A stretch of 64,000 nucleotides of DNA, taken from assembly GCF_028389875.1 (NCBI RefSeq), contig NC_084663.1, positions 214,916,876 through 214,980,875 on the forward strand, written 5' to 3'. The position numbers and the translations under genes were made by a program. Under the pieces are notes generated by a model. It saw only the letters and a program-made list of their open reading frames with translations, was not told the origin of the DNA and searched no databases. Position 1 is the first letter of the stretch, and each line of letters starts with the position of its first letter. Source of the DNA: Rhea pennata (taxonomy: Eukaryota; Chordata; Aves; Rheiformes; Rheidae). Positions 39,752 through 50,400 of this stretch are shown here, piece after piece.

Positions 39752-40027
39752 CTAGCCGTCGGCGCGGCCCGAGCCCCGCGCGCGGCGCAGCTCCTCGGCG
39801 CGCTGCCGCTGCCGCTCGGCCATGCACTCGCGGAAGGCCTGCACCTGCGCCTGGCACCGGCGCCAGTCCTGCTCCGCGGCCATGCACGCCTGCACCGCGT
39901 GGTGCTGGGCCGCGCAGCCCGTCCGCGCCACCATCGCGTCCACGGGGTCTTCCTCCTCCTCCTCCTCCTCCTCCTCCTCCTTGGCGGGTCGGCTCCACTT
40001 GTGGCCGGGGTGGCCAGGCCCTGGCAT
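39752..40027 (-). CDS. COA4: COA4 (CHCHD8), cytochrome c oxidase assembly factor, twin CX9C protein
   Basis: A single coding exon of 91 residues (human 87). The twin CX9C motif of the CHCH fold is intact: C38-X9-C48 (CAAQHHAVQAC) and C58-X9-C68 (CQAQVQAFREC). These proteins are oxidised and trapped in the mitochondrial intermembrane space by the Mia40 pathway, and COA4 supports complex IV assembly. Human shares GCAASHFAVQEC and QDWRQCQPQVQAF. An acidic tract of ten glutamates (residues 17-26) is encoded by a GAG repeat; human has a shorter DDEEE. The start chosen is MPGPGHPGHKW at 40,027: a good 3' splice site (CTCTCCGTCTAG, exon from 40,050) lies just upstream, so the in-frame ATG at 40,120 is intronic. 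As in human, an untranslated first exon is expected upstream, probably near 43.5 kb; I could not place it. Confidence 0.95.
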   Translation of the reverse strand: MPGPGHPGHKWSRPAKEEEEEEEEEEDPVDAMVARTGCAAQHHAVQACMAAEQDWRRCQAQVQAFRECMAERQRQRAEELRRARGSGRADG

Positions 40028-40102
40028 CCCCCTGGATCCGGAGAACGGGGCTAGACGGAGAGGGGAAGGGGTCAGGCACCGGCGCCGCGTCCCCCTTGCA
40101 CG

Positions 40103-41430
40103 GTGCCCAGCACCACCCAACCTCCATGGGAACCCACCAGCCCCACGCTTGAGTTCTCTACCCTATCTCCACCCTCAGGGTGCCCAGCACCACCCAACCT
40201 CCACAGGAACCCACCAGCCCCACGCTTGAGTTCTCTACCCTATCTCCACCCTCAGGGTGCCCAGCACCCCCTAACCTCCACGGGAACCCACTAGCCCCAC
40301 GCTTGAGTTCTCTACCCTATCTCCACCCTCAGGGTGCCCAGCACCACCCAACCTCCACGGGAACCCACCAGCCCCATGCTTGAGTTCTCTACCCTATCTC
40401 CACCCTCAGGGTGCCCAGCACCCCCTAACCTCCACAGGAACCCACCAGCCCCACGCTTGAGTTCTCTACCCTATCTCCACCCTCAGGGTGCCCAGCACCC
40501 CCTAACCTCCACGGGAACCCACCAGCCCCACGCTTGAGTTCTCTACCCTATCTCCACCCTCAGGGTGCCCAGCACCCCCTAACCTCCACAGGAACCCACC
40601 AGCCCCACGCTTGAGTTCTCTACCCTATCTCCACCCTCAGGGTGCCCAGCACCCCCTAACCTCCACGGGAACCCACCAGCCCCACGCTTGAGTTCTCTAC
40701 CCTATCTCCACCCTCAGGGTGCCCAGCACCCCCTAACCTCCACAGGAACCCACCAGCCCCACGCTTGAGTTCTCTACCCTATCTCCACCCTCAGGGTGCC
40801 CAGCACCACCCAACCTCCACGGGAACCCACCAGCCCCACGGCTGAGTTCTCTACCCTATCTCCACCCTCAGGGTGCCCAGCACCCCCTAACCTCCACGGG
40901 AACCCACCAGCCCCACGCTTGAGTTCTCTACCCTATCTCCACCCTCTGGGTGCCCAGCACCCCCTAACCTCCACAGGAACCCACCAGCCCCACGCTTGAG
41001 TTCTCTACCCTATCTCCACCCTCAGGGTGCCCAGCACCCCCTAACCTCCACGGGAACCCACCAGCCCCATGCTTGAGTTCTCTACCCTATCTCCACCCTC
41101 AGGGTGCCCAGCACCCCCTAACCTCCACAGGAACCCACCAGCCCCACGCTTGAGTTCTCTACCCTATCTCCACCCTCAGGGTGCCCAGCACCCCCTAACC
41201 TCCACGGGAACCCACCAGCCCCACGCTTGAGTTCTCTACCCTATCTCCACCCTCAGGGTGCCCAGCACCCCCTAACCTCCACAGGAACCCACCAGCCCCA
41301 CGCTTGAGTTCTCTACCCTATCTCCACCCTCAGGGTGCCCAGCACCCCCTAACCTCCACGGGAACCCACCAGCCCCACGCTTGAGTTCTCTACCCTATCT
41401 CCACCCTCAGGGTGCCCAGCACCACCCAAC
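40103..41430. repeat. 77-bp minisatellite, about 17 copies, with 154-bp higher-order pattern
   Basis: The unit begins GGTGCCCAGCACC and ends CTATCTCCACCCTCA. Copies start every 77 bp from 40,103 to 41,412 exactly (17 periods); the last copy is degenerate. Copies are almost identical. One variable site alternates CCACGGGAAC and CCACAGGAAC through two runs (copies 5-9 and 12-17), which implies spread of a two-unit block. It lies in the presumed COA4 intron 1. Confidence 0.95.
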
Positions 41431-42376
41431 CTCCATTGGAACACAACAACCCCATGCACCATCTGCCCCATGGGTGCTCAGCACCTTCTGGCACCCTCAG
41501 GGTGCTCAGCACCCCCAAACCTCCATGCGAACACAACAGCCCCATGTACCCCCATACCTCCACGGGTGCCCAGCACCCTCTGTGCAGTCTCACCAGGTGC
41601 TAGGGGCACTCTCCGTGCTCCTCCTACCCTAGAGGCACCCAGCACCCCTCGTACCTCCATGGGTACCCAGAGTCCCCCATGCGGCCCCACTGCATGCTCA
41701 GCACCCACCACGCTGCCCCTATGTGCCTGTTGGCATGTAGCACCCATCAGGTGCCCAGCACTCCCTCCCCACATAGCCCCCTACCTGTGGGTGCCCAGCA
41801 CCCTCCACCCACCCCCCCCATGAGTGCCCAGCACCTCCCCACATATCCCCCCCCCAGTCCACAGGTGCCCAGCACCTCCTATACACCCCTGTCAACCCAT
41901 GGGTAGGTAGAGCCCCTCATGTACCCCGCTGGGTGCCCAGCACCCCCCTTACACCTTCCACGCACCCCCTAGAGCCATGTTCAGCCTCCCCCAATGGGTA
42001 CCCATCCCTGTGGGTGCTCCGCAGCCCCACGGACTCCCCATGGGTGCCCAGGCCCTCCATGGGTGCCTAGACCCCTCCACTGGTGTTCAGCTCCCCAAAA
42101 GACCACCTCATGGGAGCCCAGCACCCCCATGGATGCCCAGACCCTTCTACAGCCCTCCCCACGACTGCCCAGATACCTCCACGGGTGCTCAGCCCTCCAC
42201 GCGTGCCTAGACCCCTCTATGACCCCCTCATGGTTTCCCAGCCCCCCCCATGAACGCCTGGCCTCCTCCGTGGATGTGCAGCTCCTCCATAGACCACCTC
42301 ATGGGTCCCCAGCCCCCCCAAGCCCCTCATTGGAGCCCAGCCCCCCTATGAACCCCTGGACATCTCCATAGATGTT
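41431..42376. repeat. Degenerate short repeats of the GGGTGCCCAGC motif
   Basis: Irregular copies of CCATGGGTGCCCAGCACCCC recur at roughly 40-70 bp intervals with no fixed period. The core GGGTGCCCAGCACCC is a perfect 6-bp inverted repeat (GGGTGC, CCA, GCACCC). The tract connects the 77-bp and 80-bp arrays and seems to share their ancestor. Reading frames here are repeat artefacts. Confidence 0.75.
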
Positions 42377-42506
42377 CACAGAGCGCTAAGGTTGGAAGGG
42401 ACCTCTGGAGATCACCCAGCCCAACCCTCGGCACAGCCCCACGCAGGCACTGAACCCGTGACCTTGGCACTAGCAGCACCACACGCTGCCCAGCTGAGCT
42501 AAACCT
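42377..42506 (-). mobile_element. tRNA-Ile-derived SINE with CR1-like tail (TguSINE1-like)
   Basis: The minus strand starts GGTTTAGCTCAGCTGGGCAG (pol III A box, like tRNA-Ile GGTTAGCTCAGTTGGTTAGA), then GTGGTGCTGCTAGTGCCAAG, then GGTCACGGGTTCAGTGCC (B box, tRNA GGTTCGATCC). It then switches to the CR1 3' end: GATCTCCAGAGGTCCCTTCC AACCTTAG. A tRNA-Ile head plus CR1 tail is the architecture described for the zebra finch SINE TguSINE1. The copy is old: the B box and anticodon arm are mutated. It splits the minisatellite field upstream of COA4. No clear target duplication is visible, as usual for CR1-mobilised elements. Confidence 0.8.
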
Positions 42507-42509
42507 GCC

Positions 42510-43440
42510 TCCGTGGGTGCCCAGCCCCCTCGGGAGCCCCCTCCCCCGGGTGCTCAGTCCCCCATAGACCCCTCATGGGTGCCCAGAGCCCCTCTGGGGG
42601 CCCAGACCCCTCTATGGAGACCTCTACGGTTTCCCAGCCCCTCACAGACCCCTCACGGGTGCCCAGCCCCCCATACCCCTCCATGGGTGCCCAGACACCC
42701 CTCTGGACCCCCCCCCCCCACGGCTTTCCAGCCTCCCATGGGTGCCCAGCCCCCCATACCCCTCCATGGATGCCCAGACCCCCCTATGGACCCCCCCCCA
42801 CGGCTTTCCAGCCTCCCATGGGCGCCCAGACCCCCCCATAGACCCCCCCACGGCTTTCCAGCCTCCCATGGGTGCCCAGCCCCCCATACCCCTCCATGGG
42901 TGCCCAGACACCCCTATGGACCCCCCCCACGGCTTTCCAGCCTCCCATGGGTGCCCAGCCCCCCATACCCCTCCATGGGTGCCCAGACCCCCTATGGACC
43001 CCCCCCCCACGGCTTTCCAGCCTCCCATGGGTGCCCAGCCCCCCATACCCCTCCATGGGTGCCCAGACACCCCTATGGACCCCCCCCACGGCTTTCCAGC
43101 CTCCCATGGGTGCCCAGCCCCCCATACCCCTCCATGGGTGCCCAGACCCCCTATGGACCCCCCCCCCACGGCTTTCCAGCCTCCCATGGGTGCCCAGCCC
43201 CCCATACCCCTCCATGGGTGCCCAGACCCCCTATGGACCCCCCCCCCCACGGCTTTCCAGCCTCCCATGGGTGCCCAGCCCCCCATACCCCTCCATGGGT
43301 GCCCAGACCCCCCTATGGACCCCCCCCCCACGGCTTTCCAGCCTCCCATGGGCGCCCAGACCCCCCTATAGACCCTCCCACGGCTTTCCAGCCTCCCACG
43401 GCCCCTCCCACGGGTGCCCAGACCCCTCCGTGGATACCCC
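42510..43440. repeat. C-rich minisatellite, about 80-bp unit
   Basis: CGGCTTTCCAGCCTCCCATG recurs at 42,720, 42,801, 42,851, 42,930, 43,010, 43,089, 43,169, 43,250, 43,331 and 43,381. Spacing is 79-81 bp, with two 50-bp short copies that lack the CCCCATACCCCTCC part. Length differences come mainly from a C7-C11 run after CTATGGA. Each unit also carries GGGTGCCCAG once or twice, linking it to the 77-bp array. The long open frames across it (up to 397 codons) are repeat translations, not genes. Confidence 0.92.
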
Positions 43441-43660
43441 ACGGCGTTGGCCCCACCGCAGCCTCCAGCGGTCCCAGGCGCCGCGCGGCCCCTTTAAGGC
43501 TGGTTCCGGGCCCGGCGCGGCGGGGGCGGGGCGTGGCCGTGCAGCCGCCGCTCATTGGAGGGCGCCTCCGGCTTCCTTCCGGCTTCCTTCCGGCTTCCTT
43601 CCGCCGCGCCGCGGGGGCTGTCGGGAAGGCGGAAGACAGGGGCGCGGGCGGCGCGGCGCG
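43441..43660. promoter_or_regulatory. Shared divergent promoter of COA4 and PAAF1
   Basis: CpG-rich interval directly before the PAAF1 ATG and on the upstream side of COA4, which are head-to-head in human too. It holds a GGGCGGGGCG GC box (about 43,524), CTCATTGG (inverted CCAAT, about 43,550) and three tandem 11-bp copies of CCGGCTTCCTT at 43,568-43,600, each giving an ETS/GABPA-type GGAAG core on the minus strand. No TATA box. Such GC box, CCAAT and ETS combinations are typical of bidirectional mitochondrial and proteasome gene promoters. The COA4 start site is not resolved. Confidence 0.75.
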
Positions 43661-46600
43661 ATGGCGGCGACGTTGCGGATCCAGAGCGACTGGAGCCGGG
43701 CGCTGAGGTGGGCGCGCCCGGCCCGGCTCGGCTCGGCTCGGCTCGGCCCGGCCCAGCCCAGCCCGCGCTGACCGCGCCCCTCACTGTTTCTTTCCGCAGG
43801 AGGGACGAGGGCGAGGCCTGGCTGAGCTGCCGCAGCCCCGGTGAGGGCCGGGGGGGGGGCGCTGAGGGGGCCGCTTGGGGGGGGTGGGAGCCCTGGGGAA
43901 GTGTGGGGGGGACCATGGGGGGGCGGGAGAACTGGGGAGGTGTGGGGGGGACCTTGGGGGGGGCGGGAGCCCTGGGGAGGTGTGGGGGGGACCTTGGGGG
44001 AGGGAGGGAGCCCTGGGGAGGTGTGGGGGGGACCTTGGGGGGAGGGAGGGAGCCCTGGGGAGGTGTGGGGGGGACCTTGGGGGGAGGGAGGGAGCCCTGG
44101 GGAGGTGTGGGGGGGACCTTGGGGGGAGGGAGGGAGCCCTGGGGAGGTGTGGGGGGGACCTTGGGGGGGGGCGGGAGCCCTGGGGAGGTGTGGGGGGGAC
44201 CTTGGGGGGGGGCGGGAGCCCTGGGGAGGTGTGGGGGGGGACCTTGGGGGGAGGGAGGGAGCCCTGGGGAGGTGTGGGGGGGACCTTGGGGGGGGGCGGG
44301 AGCCCTGGGGAGGTGTGGGGGGGACCTTGGGGGGAGGGAGGGAGCCCTGGGGAGGTGTGGGGGGGACCTTGGGGGGGGGCGGGAGCCCTGGGGAAGTGTG
44401 TGTGGGGACCAGGGGGGGGGTGGGAGCCCTGGGGAGGGGGAGGGCTCGAGCAGGGTGCCCAGGAGCCCCTGGAGGACGTGGGGCTGAGGAGGCCTTAGGG
44501 GGCCGTGTGGGGAGGACGGGGAAGGTTACGGGGGCGGGGGGCGGCCCGGGGGGGGGGCGAGGCGAGGCCGGGCTGACGGCTGCCGTCGTCGCTGCAGGGA
44601 AGCCGACGCTGTACGGCAGCCTGACGCGCCGCGGGCTCGGCGCCGAGGGCGTCCCCGACATCGCCGCCTCCGAGGGCTTCGTGGTTGGCGGAGTCACCAA
44701 GGTGCCGGGCCGGGGGGCGGCGGGGGGCAGCGTCCGCGCGCCGCGGGAGGAGCCGAGCGCGCGCCTTCGCCTGGCCGGTGTCTAGTGTTCCTTGGCCACG
44801 TAGCCGGGAGCTTGCCTCTCTGGATGAGGCCACGGGTCCTTGGGACTCGCTGTGCTGTGTCTGGTCGCAGGGTGTGCGTGTTTGGTTTTTTTTGGGAGGG
44901 GGAGAAGGGGTGTTTTTGTTCTTTTTTGCCTTGGCAGGAAGCTCAGCAAACCTGAGAACTGATTCTCCTGACAGTTTGCCCAAATTAACGTTATCCAATG
45001 CATAGTGAAGCAAGTAGCCGAATGCAGAACAAGCCACCTGAGATGGATGCAGTCTCTGCTTTTTTTTTTGAATATATTTCTGTATAAGACTTGTTTGTAA
45101 CTCATATTTTACAAGTGTTTCAGTAGGAATAACAATGCTTCTGGTTTTATTTTTTCTGTTTTTTCTTCCCCCTCCTTTTCCTCCTCTAGAAAAGCATTCT
45201 CGTTTCTTGTCCTCATGAAAATGTGTCCACAAAGTTCTTGGCACCGTACACAACATTTTGTAGAATTCATCAGAAAAGTGTAAGTAACTTTGTGGAGTGA
45301 GAAGAGAAATAACTGGAAGCGACTCTGAACTTTCATAATGTGTCCAACTGCTGTGTGCCTGTTTAAGTGACCGGCCTGCGGGATGGCTTTGTATATAAAC
45401 TAGGTAACAGACTGTTATCAGACCTTAGAAACCTGGGAGACTTAATCATAGTGAAGTTTCAACCTCTCCCCTACCCGCAGAAATCTGTGAAATCATTTAG
45501 ATGCTTGTATGTATTTCCAAAACTAACTTACTTTTCTTCATAATTCTTAAATAAATAAATAACACAGCTCCAGGGTCCTGGGCGCGTCTCAGGATCAAGT
45601 TGTCCTGTAGCACTTGAAGGGAACCAGATATTTAAACGTGACTCTTAAGTCATATTTGGGGCTGACTTTGATCTGTGATCAGAAAAATACTTTCTAAGCA
45701 GCTGCAACCGTATTTTCCTCATATATCCTGGGTTATTTTATATTTAAGTGTTTAGGTGGGGATTTAAGTGGTTTTGTGGGTTTTTTTTCCCTCTCTGTGA
45801 GGGAATCTGGGCCTTCCCTGCACTTCTGAGTACAGCTGCCGCCTTGTAATACCAGCTCGGTCTGCGAGGAGAGGAAACCTTGTTGTTCCGGAGCGGCAGG
45901 GGCCGCAGGGTTGCAGAGGGAGGCTCGGGGGGGGAGGCGGCCGCTGGTACCTCGCGGTTTGGTGGGTCTCTGAGGGCTCGGGGCGCCCAGACGGGGCAGG
46001 CCACGCGTGGCCCTTCTCGAAACCCGCCCTCTTCTAACTAAACGCGCTTAGTTTCTAGCTCTGTTCTCTCACAAGCTATCGGGTTTCTGCTCGCTTCAGA
46101 CATACAACAGATCCCACTATAAAGGGGTAAGATGGGTTAATTAGTGTATCAGGAAAAGATGACAAAAATAAGAGGCTCCAGGTGTGAAGCTCTTCATCTC
46201 TGACTGATTCATATCCATCCCAGGCTTGTAGTGGCTGTTTGCCTTCAGATAACGTTGTCTATAATATTTGCCATGTGAGTGCTGCACTGAGTTTTGTGTT
46301 GGGAGGATCAGTAGAGGGGCCAGGAATTGAATGCTGTGTAAGTTGACCTGGTGAGAATTTGAGACGAGGAAAGGCCAAGCTTGTATTAAAAAAAAAAATA
46401 AAATCATTTTCACTAGGTACGTTGTTCACTTAAAAGCAGTCCTACTTGTCTTGGATGATCTTTTAAGTTGCTTCGTGCTGTCCAGCTCACTGACCTGGGG
46501 GTGAAACGAGCACTCCTCCTCACTGAACGGTGATGCGGAAAGGCCGACTCTGGCCTGAATCTTCATTTTGGCCCTGAAGAGAAGCACGTTGCTTGGCTGT

Positions 46601-47464
46601 GCTGGACAGTAGTCGATGCCTTTGCTGAACACTTAATCCTCTATAGAAGGGATCCAAGAAAGCAGAGTACAACGTGTTGTGTCCTTGCAGCTCGCTATCC
46701 TACGGGGTGTCCCTGCCGGCTCCCGGAGGTGTTACATATACGCCCGATTCCAGACTCACGGAGCGAGCTGTTGTGATAAAGCCAGCAGGAAATGCTGAGA
46801 AGCTCAGCAGTCAGTCTCTATTGGTAAAGCCCCAAAGCTACATAAATCAAGGTGTGTTTTGACATACAGGCAATTCCACCTCCTTACAGCTCTTTTAAGA
46901 GGAAGCGAGGCTGTGCTGAGACTGAGCTTGGCAGTAAGGCAGCTCCTGAGGCAGGGGTGAATCACTTGGGAGAGCTTTGTGCTACTGAAGAGTCCTCAGC
47001 TGCCCTTTTGTGTGATAAATGGACTCAGCATTCAGAGCACAGCAAAATGGAAATGCAGGCTTAAGTGTTTAGTCTGCTGTCAAATGGGTGTGCTGGGTTA
47101 CAGCTGCACTGCAGAGCTCTCCTCAGGAAAGCAGCTCAAGCAGTATCTATTAATATGTAGATGAGTTTGAAGCTGGTGTGGACTAAGCTCCAGTTATCCT
47201 ATTTACCTGCTTCTGAGCACTCATGCTTTGGCTTGCCTGTTTACAAATCCCCGCAGAAAGTTTGTGGATATGTCGGACATCAGTGAGGTTTTTTCCCTTC
47301 CTCAAACATCCTGCGCAGTCCCTGATTTTTTTTTTTTTCTTTTTTTCTTACAAGGGAGCAAGTTACTATGGAGAGGGTTGTTATATAAAATGACATGGAA
47401 GTTTTCTCATATCAAAAGTGAAGGTACTTAATGGCTGGTGTAAGAGCTAAACCATTACCTTGTA

Positions 47465-47499
<35 letters not shown>

Positions 47500-50400
47500 C
47501 CAACAAAAACACTTCTGATACCTGTTTGCTTTAATTCACAAACTGACTTTTTTAAAGGACAAATAGAGCTTTGATCTGCAGCCTGTTAAAGCCAGCTGTG
47601 ATTTCAGCATTCAGTTTTTTTTAGGAGAATAACGTGGTCTCGCTCTTGCTTGGGTAGGAGAACTCGTGACTGAAAGCAGCGTGGCATGTCACGTCCCTAC
47701 TTAATGCAGAACAAGCGCAGTAGTATGATGCCGTAGAATGTCCTCAAGTTAATGTCCAGAAAGGGAATTACAAACCGCAGGTCTCATGCTCTCAGCCTGC
47801 TTCAGGACATCTCCAAATCTCCGGCCTCTAGCAGTCATCTTTCTCGGCAAAGTTCCCCAGTCTGCTCCTGTCCCTGCGCTTCGCTGTGGACATCGCAGTA
47901 AACCTGACTTCCGTGTCCCTTCAGGCTAGTTTTTAGCTAACAGTGAGTGCGCTCGAGCAACGACAAAGGCAAGAGCAGTTTGAGAACAGCGAACGCTCCA
48001 GAAAAGCGTTTCAGTCGGCGCTCGTGGCGAGGGCGAGCAGCCTGCGCCCTCGCCGCCTGACCAGGCGCTGATGCACTGCGTGCTTTAAGAGGACTGGAAA
48101 CCCTTCGGAGCTCCCTTTTACTTGCCGCCTTGAGATTTTAGGCAGCTCCTTAAGGTAGTGCGGTCAGAATCAAGCATTTCCAAATCTTCCAGGACGAGGC
48201 AGCTCTTCCACTACAGAGCCGTGACAGCTTTTCAGTGCGTTTTGCAGGATGCAGTGCAGGGTTAACCTCTATCGGAATCTATGTCCTTGTTTTTGCAGCG
48301 ACACTAGACAATCTGAAGTCTGTATCACAAATGTCTCTATCACTTGGTTCAGTTTTCTCACTCAGGGCTAGAATACATGTTATTTAAAATTATTTTACCC
48401 AAAGCTGGAACACAGATGGTGCTTTCCTGTGGATATATGTCTTACATCTTGGGAAAGGTGACCCTTTTGCGAGAATATAAGCTCAACAACTGCTCTCTTC
48501 AAAAGTATTCAAATCTCCCAGATATTTATGCAAAGAGGTGGCTGTTAATACCTTGGTGTGATAGACCATGTGGGGAGTCAGCCTACCTGCATAAGGAGCT
48601 AATTTTGATTCAGTGTTTCAGAGAATATAGGCTGTGCTGTTGGCTGTACAAGCCTCTCAAATGATATTTTGCAGGCCTGTGAGTTGGGGCACTCTCAAGC
48701 TGGCTGATTATCTCAATGCGGTGTGGAACAGCTTGGCTCAATTTTGTAATTGCATACAGGGCTGCTTAGAAAAATCTAGATTTCTGCTTCACCAGGAATA
48801 AACCTGAAATATAACTGTTCTCTGTGCAGGTTTCTGACTCAGCATTCCACTTCTCCCTGCTTTGCAGAGCTCTGCAGAGCCACAGGCAGAGAATAACAAT
48901 TTCTCTGTCAAACTGGTGGCAACTACAATAAATCTGGGGTGCTTCTTGCCAGGTTGCTGTCACCTAGCACTCGTCTGAGCTCTGGCTGCCAACCAGCAGC
49001 TTGTTCTTCGAGGAGGAACGCATGTATTTGTGTGAACAGATAATCCAAGCAGAATTTCTCTTTACACTGTCTTTGTCCTCTAGAAAAAGCCTGATGTGCA
49101 GGAGCCACTTTATTTTTTTGGGGGGAAGAGGGGGACAGGAGAGGGGCTGGTCATAAAGGCTTAATTAATATCTCATAAAACTTTTATGTTTGAGAGTTTA
49201 AGGAGGGGAAGCCAGGAGGTCCTTGCTGGAGCATATGAAATACAAGGAATCGGTACTATCAGAAACTGTTTAGCAAGGACTGTGGAAGCTCTTGCAGGTG
49301 TTTTGGCAAGTCCAGCAGTATGTCTCAGGGAGACCGCAGAGCTGAGTGATGTACTTAGCAGGTCTCCCCCAACATGAAGTTATGCTCAAGAGCAGAAACA
49401 TCCATATACAAGTCAAATAAAACTGTTGTTTTTGTTTTGTTCCCATGCAGATCACCTGTCTCGATATTTCCAGTGGTGGAGGGCTTGGTGTGTCTACCAG
49501 CACGGATGGGACCATGAAAATCTGGCAGGCTGCAAACGGAGAAATAAGAGTAAGAACACCTAGCTTTGTTTGGAGGCGTTGTGTGTTGACGTTACTGAAG
49601 TCATTCAGCCGTAATTTTGATCAGACTGTTTGCACACTGTGGACCAGGGCAGGCAGACGAGAGAATGGCTTTTGCTTGAAAAGCTAGTGAAAATTTGATT
49701 TCTTGGAGATTTAAAATTTTCATCTGTTGGAAAGTGTGACTTCCCCAAGGGAAATGATGCCCAGCAGTCTGGGGAGGAGTCCCAGGGTAAAAACAAGAAA
49801 GGATAGTTAGGATCGACAGCTAGAGCACAGGAGGTCACTGTCACCTCCTAATCTGCTTGGTACAAGCGATGAATTTATCCTGCAGTAGGGAAGAGGAGAG
49901 GAAAATGGCACTTGCCCATGTTGAATTAACCACATCATGGGTGGTTGTTGCTTTCCCAGTAGTTTCTTTCAGACCTTGGCCTGACAACTGCTTGTTCAGA
50001 AGATGCTGAGGACGTTTAACCTGTTACTAGAGAGGGACATGATGTTCTTTGCTATGTAATTAGTTACTCAAATGTCAAAGTGAGGCCCAGGGTGTACCTG
50101 ATAACTTAGCAACTGCCTAGAAGTTGCAGACAAGTCTGCTCCAGGTACTTAAACTCGGAGGATATCTGTCCACTTGGGAACGCTGAGTTTTTCCAGTGAC
50201 ATAGTTCAAAAAATTGCTCGGCATAAGGTGATAACAATGGAACTAGCACGTAGTTCTTTGTTTTTCCAGAGACTATTGGAAGGCCATGTGTATGATGTGA
50301 ATTGTTGCAGGTTTTTCCCATCGGGCCTTGTGGTTCTGAGTGGGGGAATGGATGCCCAGCTAAAGATCTGGTCGGCAGAAGATGCCAGCTGCGTAGTAAC

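Noticed and set aside
40028-40120. Extended COA4 start at 40,120 giving 122 residues
   Set aside because: The extension enters the minisatellite and crosses a strong 3' splice site at 40,051. The ATG at 40,027 gives a length and alignment like human COA4.
40103-41430. Regular repeats that might suggest a CRISPR-like array
   Set aside because: The whole 77-bp unit is conserved with no variable spacers and the host is a vertebrate. It is a minisatellite.
42440-42506. tRNA-like sequence on the minus strand
   Set aside because: A and B box-like words are present, but the anticodon and T arms are mutated and the sequence runs into a CR1 tail, so it is a SINE head, not a working tRNA gene.
42513-43706. 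397-codon open frame and overlapping long frames on both strands, proline/glycine-rich
   Set aside because: They translate the 80-bp minisatellite in several phases at once, change frame with array length, and have no domain. No splice context supports them.
43555-44785. Gly-rich open frames of 200-380 codons on both strands
   Set aside because: They are translations of the 42-bp minisatellite in PAAF1 intron 2 and run straight through the true PAAF1 exons in other frames.
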